A stretch of 64,000 nt of DNA from positions 806,001 through 870,000 of the forward strand of contig BQMF02000103.1 in NCBI GenBank assembly GCA_027922465.2, read 5' to 3'. Positions 11,215-21,064 of the stretch are shown piece by piece. The position numbers and the translations under genes are program-made. The notes beneath the pieces are model-generated. The model made no database searches and was not told where the DNA came from. It saw only the letters and a list, made by a program, of their open reading frames with translations. Every line of letters starts with the position of its first letter. Positions within the stretch are counted from its first letter, which is position 1. The DNA is from Turritopsis dohrnii. Its lineage: Eukaryota > Cnidaria > Hydrozoa > Anthoathecata > Oceaniidae.

Positions 11215-11792
11215 GAACACTATTTTATTCATACCATGCGATTGAAATCATCTTTTCACCTCGACACTTGTGTCAAAGCATTCAACAGAAAGTGTTCCTC
11301 ACATATCAAGATGTGTTTAGGAAGCTTAGCAGCCCTTCCAGGTCATGTGTCTGTAGTGCCCTTTTCCTTTCGGAGACCAAAGAATGTTTTTCCACAATTT
11401 TGTAGTTATTCAAACACATGAAGCCATCTTTTAAATCTTTCCTCAAATTTTATATCATGATCATTTCAGATTGCACGTAGAAGCTTTTGTAATGTTACAA
11501 ATTTCTGAATCGGATTTGACAAAGTGTAGTTGTAAAAAAAGTATTTTATTCTATGATAAATCCATCGATTTGTTATACTCACCACTCTGGTCTTTCGATC
11601 TACTCTCTGACGTCACGAGCTTCGCTTAGCGTTTTGAAATTCGAAACAAAATGGCGATCTTTTGAGCATATTAATGAAATTTAACAATAAAGAAAATGTT
11701 CATTATTCAGTATCAGATGTTTATTAACTAAAATAAATGTTAAATTCTATCTCTTGAACGATTTTCAAGATATTTTAGGATAACTTAATTTT
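11215..11792. other. Intergenic, no feature recognised
   Basis: A plus-strand frame at 11176-11421 begins inside the MITE and has no recognisable motif. Nothing else is seen. Confidence 0.45.
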
Positions 11793-11943
11793 TCACTGGA
11801 GAAAAGCTTTAACTCTTTTCTGATCCATTTGATTCATAAAGCATCCTGTAAATACTACCGAAAGAGGTTCACCCATTGATACTCCGTCGATGTGCTTGTA
11901 GAGCTTGTCGTTTGCTCTGAAAATACACGCTGTTGTCAATTTC
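11793..11943 (-). pseudogene. Penelope-like RT, downstream half (split by the DIRS element)
   Basis: The minus strand reads F-R-A-N-D-K-L-Y-K-H-I-D-G-V-S-M-G, the typical Penelope RT block (LYxxIDGVxMGxPL). The upstream half of the same frame lies beyond the DIRS element at 17759-17815. Joined at a shared TCAATTTC, the reading frame continues without a break, so the DIRS landed in an existing Penelope copy. Confidence 0.7.
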
Positions 11944-12030
11944 ATTTCATGAAATCTACACCGAGCTAATACTGGAGACCCCCCATCTCGCAATAATAAA
12001 TCTAGAGGTCACGGTCTCAACCACCTCTTC
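11944..12030. repeat. DIRS left inverted terminal repeat
   Basis: Reverse-complement match to 17161-17245 and to 17639-17720. Shared blocks include ACTGGAGACCCCCCAT, AATCTAGAGGTCACGG and the flanking GAGCTAATA. Confidence 0.85.
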
Positions 12031-12333
12031 TTCTCATCTCGCGGAAACGAACAGGACGCAAAACTAGAGAAAGGTATTTTGAATATTTTTTTAAATCCTG
12101 ATTTATCTTGGTAATTGATAAACCAATGACTTGGTAATTGATTACTAAGTAGTATTCTATTAATAACAACTTATTTATCACACTCAAGTGTTTAACTTTC
12201 ATATATTCGTGATAAAATTTTGTATACACAACACGTTTTTGCCATAATGGCGGAAAATTTTGTATTCGAAGGAACAAAATAAACTGAAATATTTGATATC
12301 TGCAGTGAATTTTCCACTTATTGGTGGATAAAC

Positions 12334-12540
12334 GAGCTCCCTTCGTTTGAGGAGACATAGTGCTAAATGAATAGACAAGCTCCCTTTATTTGAGGAGATT
12401 TAATGAGCGAGCTCCCTTGGTTTGAGGAGACAAGAAATAAGCTACATATATAAAACAAGCTCCCTGTGTTTGAGGAGATTTAAACGCAAGCTCCCTGTGT
12501 TTGAGGAGACTTATTTTTTAAACTCCCTGTGTTTGTGGAG
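12334..12540 (+). repeat. Six iterated mini-hairpins in the DIRS leader
   Basis: Six copies of CTCCCT(N3-4)TTTGAGGAG at about 12337, 12380, 12412, 12460, 12491 and 12523. Each can fold CTCC with GGAG around a short loop. Copies are spaced by 8 to about 26 nt of unrelated AT-rich DNA, so it is not a simple tandem repeat. It lies just upstream of the gag ATG (12602). Confidence 0.8.
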
Positions 12541-12601
12541 GATATATTGATAAAGTGAATCACTGCTCATGTATACATAATAATAATAAAATAAATAAAA
12601 T

Positions 12602-13546
12602 ATGTTCCATCGAATTTCTCGTAGGTTATTACCTGCTATGTCTGAAAATGCTGAGTTAAACGAAATACATTCTGCCGAGGAACAGAGGAATGAAAACCCA
12701 CAAGTTGAGGAAACTCCTGATGATAATGACGTTGACGTTCAGCCACCCTGTAAAAAGGCAAGATTTGAACTTGTAGAGGAATCGCCAAATAGTTGGTTCT
12801 TACAGGAGGAATTGGCCAATTATGCAAACAAGCATATGAACGAATTTCGATCAAACCACATTATGGAAGAGGCAATTATGTCACAATGCCCGATTCCAAA
12901 AAACGTACAGAAAGAGCTTGTTTTGGACTCACATATTCGTGAGATGCTCGTCGAACAAGACAAAAGATTAACATTAAGCCATGAAAAAATGATGTGGTCC
13001 ATTCAGCAGAGAATTTCCTATGTGATGGGACCGCTTACGCAATTATGGTCTATGATGGAACAAGAAAAAACAAGCATCATAAACAGTGGTGAAAGTACTG
13101 ATGAATCCCTTGAGAGTATCAAACACATGTCGAATCTATTTGATCAAACTATATATTAACACTTGGACAGGCGTTCCACTCATGTAGCCATGCTCGACGT
13201 TTTAATGTTATGATGGCGTTTCTATCAGAAAAGAAAAAAGTTGATACGTTCTTAAAGGATATGGCTGAATCTTATACTAATTCAGAAACAAAACAGACTG
13301 ACCTTTTTGGGAAAAACTATGAGGAGATGATATCAAAGGCTCTGTCAGTAAAGAGTAAAACCAAGGAACTTTTTGCTACACTCAAAAAAGATTCGGCTGG
13401 TGCTTCGAGCACTCGTGGACGGCCCTTTCCAAAGGGCCCCTTACTTCACCCAAGAGGTAGGGGGCGAGGAATGTTTACGGCAGCTGCCAACTACTCAAGA
13501 GGAAACTATAGAGGAAATTTCAGAGGAAATCATAGAGGAAACAGAG
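12602..13546 (+). pseudogene. DIRS gag-like ORF, main exon
   Basis: Starts at ATG 12602. The first frame ends at TAA 13159 after an ATATAT run. Homology-like reading continues in another frame (L-T-L-G-Q-A-F-H-S...), so a slip in the AT run broke it. The second part (from about 13148) ends in an RGG/RGN-rich tail (RGNYRGNFRGNHRGNRG), as in DIRS gag proteins. A consensus 5' splice site AG|GTATGT follows G13546. Splicing to 17376 would complete the tail in frame; read-through instead enters a region shared with the pol frame and ends at 13863. Confidence 0.75.
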
Positions 13547-13554
13547 GTATGTTT

Positions 13555-15475
13555 AAAACCACTCATAGATACACCTTTTCTCAACTCAGTGGAATTACTG
13601 GACATCGGGGAATTCCCAAATGTCCACCCAATCGTAAAGAGGTTATTTCCAAGGGAAATTCCAAAACTTCCCCTAGCTGGCAGAACACAGCATTTCCTGA
13701 CGAATTGGGAAAAATTAACGTGCGATCAGAACATTCTGTATATTGTCCAGGGGTACGAGATTCCCTTTTATGGTCAACCGGAGCAAATAAGGTTACCCCA
13801 GCCAATTCAAATGAACCAGGAGGAGAAATCCTTAGTAAACCAGGAAGTCTACAAGTATGTTGAGAAAAGGTGCTATCAAAAAAGTAGACCATGTGAAGGG
13901 CGAGTTTATAAGCAATATATTCATAGTTGCAAAAAAGGACGGGGGGAATCGTCCAGTTATAAATCTAAAGAAATTGAATCAGAACATCCCATATCATCAT
14001 TTCAAGATGGAGGGTCTACATCTTCTGAAAGAAATGTTGTTCCAAGGGGATTTCATGTGCAAGTTGGATCTGAAGGATGCTTATTTTTCAGTGCCCTTGG
14101 GGAAACACTCCAAAAAATACATTCGGTTTATTTGGGAGGGCCAACTATACGAATTTCTGTGCCTATGCTTTGGACTTACAAAAGCCCCTTTAATTTTTAC
14201 GAAACTTTTAAAAATTCCTATTTCTTTATTGAGAAAACTGAGGATCAGAATAATCGTCTTTTTGGACGATATGTTTCTGATGGCCAGAACAAAGGAAGAG
14301 ATTCTGATGGCCAGGGATACATTGATTTTTCTCTTTCAAAATTTGGGATTTTTGATAAACAGGAAAAAGTCTGTTTTAGAACCCACTCATTATTTGGAAT
14401 TTCTTGGGGTAACAATAGACACCATAACAATGACACTCAAATTACCAGAACAGAAGGTTGTGGATTTAAAATCACGTTGTCAGAAAATGCTATCACAGGA
14501 CAAAGTGACTGTCAGAGAGCTATCACAACTGATAGGAAAACTTTCTTCCTCAGCGGTAGCAGTCCTCCCAGCACCGATTCAGTACAGATTCTTACAGCAG
14601 GAACAAATCAAAGGCTTGTTGACAAAAACTCCTACGATGCCCCAATAACATTAACACAGTTAGCAAGAGAGGAATTACAATGGTGGCTGAACAACCTAGA
14701 GTTGTACAATGGCAAGTCTTTGATAAACCCAGTACCATTAGTAATTCACAAGATCAACACAGATGCATCCAAAAAGGGATGGGGAGCTTTTTGTCAAGGT
14801 CAAATGATAGGGGGCCCATGGACGATGCAAGAGAGAGATCTTCACATAAATATTTTGGAGTTAAAAGCAGTGGATTTGGCACTGAGAACATTTACATTCA
14901 AGGAAAAGAAAGGCTTGTCAGTTCATATAGAGATGGACAATATGACAGCACTTTCCTATCTGGTGAAAATGGGGGGCACAAAAAACGAGACTTTAGTTCA
15001 AATAAGCAAGGAGATATGGCAGTATGCTATGGAAAAAGAGATCACGATTACTGCAGGATACATCCCCAGTCGTTTGAATGTAGAAGCAGATTGGAATTCG
15101 AGACACAACCTGTCAGACTCCAGCGAGTGGAAACTTCTTCCAGCAGTTTTTCAACAAGTTTGTCACACATGGGGAATGCCAGACATAGATCTCTTTGCCT
15201 CTCGAGCATCTCACCAGATTCCATGTTACATGTCATGGACAGTAGATCCATTCAGCAAGGGAACAGATGCATTTCAGATAAAATGGACTCATCATTACGC
15301 ATACGCTTTCCCCCCTTTCTCACTAATAGGAAGGGTCCTAAGAAATGTACAGGAGGAGCAGGTAGAAATGATTCTGATAACTCCAGCATGGCAGACACAG
15401 GCCTGGTTTCCAACGGTGCTAGAAATGTCAGTAAACAATCCAATGATTCTACCAAGGAGGAAAGACCTTTATTAA
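13555..15475 (+). pseudogene. DIRS reverse transcriptase, RNase H and post-RNase H domain
   Basis: The RT N-terminal region reads in frame 2 (L-A-G-R...HFLTNWEKLT). One extra base near 13856 moves it to the frame 13857-14648, which has K-L-D-L-K-D-A-Y (motif A) and VFLDDMFLM (motif C, FLDD). A second one-base slip near 14640 returns to frame 2. RNase H then shows INTDASKKGWGAF, NILELKAVDLAL, HIEMDNMTALSYL and NVEADWNSR, giving the D-E-D-D set. The following WGMPDIDLFASR...YAFPPFSLI...ITPAWQTQAWFP block is the domain typical after RNase H in DIRS elements, often called methyltransferase-like. Catalytic residues are kept, so the frameshifts are probably recent. Confidence 0.85.
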
Positions 15476-15999
15476 ACCCAGCAGGGAATCTACACCCATT
15501 GATATTGAACAACAATATAAAGTTACTGGCATGGAATGTTTCAGGAAAACGTTGGAGGCAGAAAAAATATCAGAGAGAGCTGCCACTCTTATCTCAGCTT
15601 CAAGAAGACCAGGAACTGTCTCTCATTACAACTCGGCTTGGAGAAAATGGCATAGCTGGTGTTCTGAAAGACAGATTTGTCCCATTAGATGCCCTATAGA
15701 GGATATTTTGGAATTTTTAGCACATCTTTTTGATCAAGGCCTACAATTTAGTACAATAGGATCCCATAGGTCAGCCATTTCAGCATTTCATGAGCCTATT
15801 GATGGTGCACCTGTAGGAAGCCATCCCAGAGTTTCTTCTTTAATGACGGGGGTCTTCAATAGTAGACCTCCACAGCCAAAATGTGTCTTTATTTGGGATG
15901 TTGAGACAGTACTCAAATACTTGCGGGGATTACCAGATAATAGTGCGCTCTCAAACAAACTTCTGACTTTAAAACTAGCAATGTTACTGGCATTGACAT

Positions 16000-16621
16000 C
16001 ATTATTATTATTATTATTATCAATATTTATACAGCATTTTTCGTCAGTAAAGTATATATACTGTTATCAATGAAATAGCTGTAGTAAAATAAAATAAAAT
16101 AAAGGTTACAATTGTATATTAAGTATTAGAAATAAGTAAATCAGCCTAAAAGTAGGAATTAAGGGGATAAAGCAAAAATTAAATAAAGGGAAGCACCTCT
16201 AAAATGAAAACGGAAAAAATTGAGCGAAATGTCACTGTGTAGAAACTGAAAATCAAAAGTAAGCCAAATGCAGAGGATTAGTGAAAACTGAGTGGATAGA
16301 AAATCACATATTGTAGGAGAATTACAATTATCCCATACAATTACTCCATGCCAGAGACATTGAAAATTGAATTATAAGTGAAAGTATACAAAAAAGATAT
16401 AAAAGATAAAATATATAAAGAATATGTAAAAAATATATAGGAGATAAAATTTGTTAAAAACACTTTACAAATATAAAAGATAAAAGCTACTTTATTGAAA
16501 TGAATAAACGAAGCAGCAGAGGGTTTGGCTAACAACAATTGGAAATCATGAGAATAGCTGTAGAAATAGAATTCGATTTGAAATTGGATCGTAGGAACTG
16601 ATGTAATACGTAAAAAATCGG
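16000..16621 (-). mobile_element. Insertion in the recombinase, possibly a LINE 3' end
   Basis: AT-rich non-coding sequence that begins on the plus strand with a (TTA)n run. On the minus strand that is an AATAAT tail, as found at LINE 3' ends. Parts (16255-16320) loosely resemble the LINE 3' region near 24480-24560. The assignment is uncertain. Confidence 0.35.
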
Positions 16622-16787
16622 TAAATTTGAAAAACTTAACCGGAGGCAGGGAGAGCTTCGGAGCTCTCTTTCTTGCATACAGATTCCTATGCTTAAAATG
16701 ATAATCTTTATATATTTCATTTTAAACAACTCACCAAGACTTGTCGACCAGGCAAGCAAAAGCCTCCGGTTAAGTTTTTCAAATTTA
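16622..16787. mobile_element. Foldback MITE, 166 bp
   Basis: A perfect 25 bp inverted repeat: 16622-16646 starts AAATTTGAAAAACTTAACCG and 16763-16787 is its complement. No ORF. It sits at the 3' edge of the recombinase interruption. Confidence 0.8.
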
Positions 16788-17160
16788 TTGAGGAGGCAAG
16801 CCTGTGTCCGTGTGTCACGCTAAATGACTACATACGCAGGAGAGAAGCATGGAATGTCAAAGGAACGCAGCTTTTAGTTAGTCATATAAATCCACATGAG
16901 GGAATATCCAAAGCAACAATATCTAGGTGGCTAAAGGAAGTGATAAGAGAAGCGGGTATTGATGTTTCAAAATTTACACCACACTCAACTAGAGCGGCTT
17001 CAACAACTAAAGCTAAATCCGGTGGTGTTTCTGTTGAGGATATTTTAAAGCAAGCTTTTTGGTCAGGAGAGTCCACCTTTCAGAGGTTCTGTCATAAACA
17101 GATTGAAGATCCCAGTCAAGTTTTTCAGAAAAGTGTTCTTACTAGTGGGCTTTGAACAGA

Positions 17161-17330
17161 GGTGGTTGAGGCCGTGACCTCTAGATTTATGGGGAGTGAA
17201 TGGGGGGTCTCCAGTATTAGCTCGGTGTAGATTTCATGAAATGAAATTGAAGATTACACCAGAACGCGTAGCGCCTGCAGGGTAATCTAGATTTCATGAA
17301 TGAAATCGGAACACGAGCTAATACTGCCCA
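17161..17330. repeat. DIRS internal complementary region
   Basis: The first part (to about 17245) is the reverse complement of the left terminal repeat. The second part (about 17236-17325) is the reverse complement of the outer part of the right repeat (17687-17770). The two outer ends are therefore joined back to back, as in the DIRS circular-junction template. Confidence 0.8.
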
Positions 17331-17375
17331 CCCTCCCTCGCCTTTGTCTCATCTTGTCTTTTTTGCATTTTTCAG

Positions 17376-17434
17376 GATACTACCGTGGCGGAAATCGTGG
17401 ATATCGTGGAAATCGCGGTGGTTATCAATATTAG
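17376..17434 (+). CDS. Putative gag 3' exon with RGG tail
   Basis: After a strong acceptor the reading is Y-Y-R-G-G-N-R-G-Y-R-G-N-R-G-G-Y-Q-Y then TAG (17432-17434). It matches the composition of the gag tail at 13500-13546 and keeps its frame when joined. AATAAA follows at 17464-17469, giving a plausible 3' end inside the element. The alternative is the captured last exon of a host RGG-protein gene. Confidence 0.6.
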
Positions 17435-17463
17435 ATTAGTATAGTAACTTGATTTTTCCAGTA

Positions 17464-17469
17464 ATAAAA
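17464..17469 (+). terminator. Poly(A) signal after the RGG exon
   Basis: AATAAA, 30 nt after the TAG stop of the putative gag 3' exon and before the right terminal repeat. Confidence 0.45.
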
Positions 17470-17638
17470 CTTTTTTTGACTCTCACATTTACTCTTTTAT
17501 ATTTCCCTTTTGCCGGGCGTTCCGGTAGTTCTGTGTTTTTCACCCATGCAGTCCTTCTAAGGTATTATGTTCGACGAAAGTTTTATCCTGGAAAATATTA
17601 CCGGAACGTTCTCCCGGGGACATGGGTGCATCATTCTC

Positions 17639-17766
17639 GGCCGTGACCTCTAGATTTATTATTGCGAGATGGGGGGGTCTCCAGTATTAGCTCGTGTTCC
17701 GATTTCATTCATGAAATCTAGATTACCCTGCAGGCGCTACGCGCCCCTGGTGTAATCTTCAATTTC
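17639..17766. repeat. DIRS right inverted terminal repeat
   Basis: Inverted match to 11944-12030 plus about 70 bp of extra outer sequence (CCTGCAGGCGCTACGCGCC). That extra part is found again, inverted, in the internal complementary region. Confidence 0.85.
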
Positions 17767-17815
17767 GAAAGCAACTTCCTGAAAATATTTTCTTTGCAAA
17801 TAGGTTCCAGTTTTT
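17759..17815 (-). pseudogene. Penelope-like RT, upstream half
   Basis: The minus strand reads F-R-K-L-L-S-K-L, the segment that precedes the FNGKLYxxIDG block in Penelope RTs. It is continuous in frame with 11793-11943 when the DIRS is removed. Confidence 0.6.
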
Positions 17816-17838
17816 TTCTGTATATATTTTTCATACAT

Positions 17839-17913
17839 ATATATATATATGAACAAGAAAAACACATTATTTATTATCAAAATATTTCGACTTTTGCTAC
17901 TCTTTATCAAGTG

Positions 17914-17982
<69 letters not shown>
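17839..17982. repeat. (TA)n microsatellites
   Basis: A short TA run at 17839-17852 and a long one at 17918-17982. Confidence 0.95.
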
Positions 17983-17984
<2 letters not shown>

Positions 17985-18151
17985 GTAAATATAAATCAAT
18001 CCATAATTACACAAGATTTACAAGCTGAGATTGAAAAGTAAAAACATAATCCCATCTGCTGAAAACCAATTTTCACAGTCACGCATATTGTAGGATGGCC
18101 TGAGTAAAGATATCCAGTAATACTATCTGACAATAACCACATCAATGTTAA

Positions 18152-19400
18152 TTGCTATTTTTGCTTGATCATGTAACCGCAGATTATGTAAAAGCCTCTG
18201 ATTCTTTCGCAATGAATTCAAAACTGCTATCACTACTCTATCTTTTCAGGGACTTCAACGACTTCAATAATGCTGTGCAGTATTTTCTCAGCGATCTCTC
18301 TAGCCTAACCGATCTTTTAGAGTTAATTACTACTTTAACAAGGCACAACAACAATAGCTGGTAGTAGATAATATTGACAAGGTATTACTCGCCACCAGAT
18401 ATCGCAAAGATCACGTGTCCTTCCTATTGCTGTTGCAAAGGGGTGGGTATGTCAACGACAATGACTTCTTCGAAAATGGGAATGTTTTCCAATAAAGTGC
18501 TATTTTAGTGGTAGTTGGTTGATAGAAGAATTATAGAGTGATATACTGGTTTTTATTTGTAGTCACTGGATTGCGGTGTAGGTACAGTGGTAGTTGAACA
18601 CGGTACTGCGTCTCGGCATTCCGGAACCCAGAGGTGCTCAACATCCGCGATGAATCATTGCTTTATTTCAAGGTTATCCCCATCCCTGGAAAGGAATCTG
18701 TTGCTATTGCATCCTCTGAATGGATTCTTTCATCACAGGAAAACTGTATTGGAATCGATTATATCGAAGATGATCAAAATGGTGCCTTCCATACACATAT
18801 TATGAAGACAAATGTACAATCAATACAGCAACTTACGTAACTTCATTGCAGCTGATAAGATGACCTCATACCCTTCCATGGTAAACGATGGTTGATTCCA
18901 AGACCGATACGAAAAAATTTTTAAGGACCTCCGTCTTCGACAATGAAGAGCTTTGCACTTAGGCGCTCGCTCTGAATTGGTATGTGCTCAGCTATCGAAA
19001 GGAAGCGTACAGGGTGCCCAAGATGAAATAAAGTCAACCGAAGGAACCTCTGAAACGTTCTCCAAATCCAGATTGTCTATATCAACACGTCATAGCAGTT
19101 TCACATGGCTGGATAAAAATACCTTGATTCTATAGATTGATTTTCTGGACGGTCGTCATCGAATGCCTCAGCGATCATCAACATCCTTTGGGAGTATCTT
19201 GCTACGTTTGGTTATCCTGAGAAGCCGCTCCTATCCTCGTTAGAAAGAAGTGATATCGGAGATGCCTGACGCAAGTACATCTATACACGGAATGAGAAAG
19301 CTATTCCTTGGTGGTTCTGCTTCTATCCAAGATCAAACTGAGAACCACCCTTGTCGATGGAACAACGTCTATATATTTATCAACTATACATGTGTGATTC
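18152..19400 (+). pseudogene. Decayed protein-coding DNA, unidentified
   Basis: Higher GC and codon-like runs broken by stops and frame changes. At about 18380-18490 the plus strand reads V-L-L-A-T-R-Y-R-K...FLLLLQRGGYVNDND, reminiscent of an ankyrin repeat (LLxAxxxGxxxxVxLLLxxGAxVN). Another run at 18634-18840 (E-S-L-L-Y-F-K-V-I-P-I-P-G-K) has no recognised family. It lies 5' of the second opsin and has no counterpart near the first. Confidence 0.35.
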
Positions 19401-19584
19401 AATATTGAAATTTTCACAATGACATTTCTAAAATCCCTATTGATAGAAAAAGGTTCAAATGCTCACATGATTACGTTATTGTGGAAAGACAACAAAAACA
19501 CCGTGCATAAGGAATGAAAAGAGAGCCAGTAGTTGTAGACAGCTGTAATCAGAAACAAAAAAAATGTAAACAGGAACAAAACCC

Positions 19585-20862
19585 TTGAATTTTATGTCTG
19601 TTTTTATAACCTTTAAAAGTTCATTTAGACCATGAATTTTTTATGAAAGTCTTTCTTTGTCCGGTGATTTGGATGATACCGGCTTTCGTATGGAAAGTCG
19701 TATATTATCCATCATGAAACAAATATGAAAAGATTAAAAAACTGTCACAAGCAATTGTGATTATTGGCTATAAATCACCAGTGTTCTCCAAAACTTGCAT
19801 TTTGATTTCGACACTCCATAGATCACGTCAATATGGACGATATACAAATACTGTTGGTGACTTTTGTTTTATTGTCAGTCGTTTTGAATGGTTTGGTCAT
19901 TGCTGCACTTATCAAGAGATGGGAAAAAATAAGCAGTCAAGATGTTGTATTATTCGTTAACGCTGTCTGTGATTTTCTCCAGTCATTGATTGGTTATACC
20001 GGTGGAGCTGCCTCTGAAAGCAAAAATAGCACTATCTGCGTTATTAACGCCTTTTGCATTTCCGCCATGGCATTGATATCGATAATGCTATTGACAGCGA
20101 TGTCAATCGCACGTATGCTGTCAATATGTTATCCTCTTAGGACGTATGTTTGGCTGAAACTAAAATCGACAAGTCTTTATTTCATTGTTCCAAGTATCAC
20201 CTACGCTTTACTATGGGCTATGTTCCCTTTATTTGGATGGAGTAAGTATGGCCCAGAATTGGCTAGTAAACATCGTTGCTCTATAAATTTGAACGATCAA
20301 GAGACAAAAACAATTAGCTATCTCTATTCACTTTTGATAGCCTGTTTCCTCATACCTGTATCAATTATGGTAATTTGTTTCATTAAAATTAAAAAGGAAC
20401 TCAATAGAATGGCAGCATCGATGAAGACACTTAATAATACTGATCAAAAGGCGTCCCAAAAAACTCTCAAATATGAAACGCGACTTAGTATTCTCCTAAT
20501 TGTCATGATCTCAGCATTTTTAATTTCGTGGACACCTTACGCAATTCTGGTGTTTGTTGTAAGCTTTGGCCATGGCAGCCTTGTTTGGTTGGACACATGT
20601 GCAATGATGGGAAAGTGTTCTGTCATTTACAATCCAATCATTTATGCGATTATGTACAAGGAATTTCGGCTCTCCATCGCAACGTTGTTTGGAATCAGAA
20701 CCTCGAGAATTGGGATATCATCAAATGACAACTCAAGGATGGAAAGGAGAAGTAACACAATTCGCAATCAGAATGTTTCGGAGACAGCAAGAAAATCTAC
20801 TATTGTTGATTGTTAATAAAACTTAATCACTGTAAACTGTGCAATTCATAGATAAGCTGCCT
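19585..20862 (+). repeat. Duplicated block, copy 2 (opsin plus flanks)
   Basis: Direct-orientation partner of 2104-3465. Similarity starts at AAAACCCTTGAATTTT and ends just past the stop codon. Confidence 0.8.
19833..20816 (+). CDS. Opsin-type GPCR, copy 2
   Basis: Intronless, 327 residues, about 97% identical to the copy at 2436. It keeps K261 (retinal lysine), E142 (E181-type counterion), the C69-C149 disulfide pair, SWTPYA in TM6, NPIIY in TM7 and the same A93-R94-M95 replacing DRY. Differences cluster in the first extracellular loop side (E58G, V60A, T68I), in TM3 (A88T), near TM7 (A251V) and in the C-terminal tail (A284T, P290T, D324I). None removes a signature residue. Both frames are open, so both genes are probably functional or only recently duplicated. 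AATAAA again overlaps the stop codon. Confidence 0.92.
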   Translation: MDDIQILLVTFVLLSVVLNGLVIAALIKRWEKISSQDVVLFVNAVCDFLQSLIGYTGGAASESKNSTICVINAFCISAMALISIMLLTAMSIARMLSICYPLRTYVWLKLKSTSLYFIVPSITYALLWAMFPLFGWSKYGPELASKHRCSINLNDQETKTISYLYSLLIACFLIPVSIMVICFIKIKKELNRMAASMKTLNNTDQKASQKTLKYETRLSILLIVMISAFLISWTPYAILVFVVSFGHGSLVWLDTCAMMGKCSVIYNPIIYAIMYKEFRLSIATLFGIRTSRIGISSNDNSRMERRSNTIRNQNVSETARKSTIVDC

Positions 20863-21064
20863 CCTCATACATCGTTTACAAAAGAAAAGTTGTAGAGTGA
20901 CGTTACAATTTAGATCATCTTGGGGGACATTTCCACAGGGAAGATTGTGCTGACATCCTGGATATCCTGTGATCGTAATGAATAACGACGATCTAATCTA
21001 AGCTAGAGAATACATTTGTTTTGATAGATAAAATATCATTTATGAACGGAAGATATTTTAAGTA

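Larger units (their letters stand above)
15531..17155 (+). pseudogene. DIRS tyrosine recombinase, interrupted
   Basis: The N-terminal core-binding part runs from 15531 to about 15998 (S-R-R-P-G-T-V-S-H-Y...WRKWHSWC). It breaks at LLALTS, just where the first catalytic Arg would follow. About 790 bp of foreign sequence follows, with loss of the segment around that Arg. The C-terminal part resumes at about 16790-17155 with FTPHSTRAAS (the H-x-x-R motif) and QAFWSGESTFQRFC. The expected nucleophile Tyr of the final block is Cys (TGT). It ends at TGA 17155, directly before the internal complementary region. Confidence 0.8.
13547..17375 (+). other. Putative 3.8 kb intron containing DIRS pol and recombinase
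   Basis: Donor AG|GTATGT at 13546/13547. The acceptor is preceded by a long pyrimidine tract and ends TTTTTGCATTTTTCAG at 17375. The removed piece contains all of RT, RNase H and recombinase. The join keeps the gag frame: G (13546) plus GA (17376-17377) makes a Gly codon in the RGG tail. Confidence 0.65.
11937..17766 (+). mobile_element. DIRS-type tyrosine-recombinase retrotransposon, ~5.8 kb
   Basis: Left terminal repeat 11944-12030, gag-like ORF, RT/RNase H/post-RNase H domain, tyrosine recombinase, an internal complementary region (17161-17330) and an inverted right terminal repeat (17639-17766). This is the DIRS plan, with inverted rather than direct repeats. The internal region fuses the complements of the two outer ends, as DIRS replication requires. 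Both edges carry TCAATTTC, with no longer target duplication. The copy is dead: frameshifts in gag (about 13150), RT (about 13856 and 14640), and a recombinase interrupted by about 790 bp and lacking its expected Tyr. Confidence 0.9.

Noticed and set aside
12017..12358. 113-residue minus-strand frame in the DIRS leader
   Set aside because: Overlaps the terminal repeat and hairpin array; composition is AT-driven, no domain.
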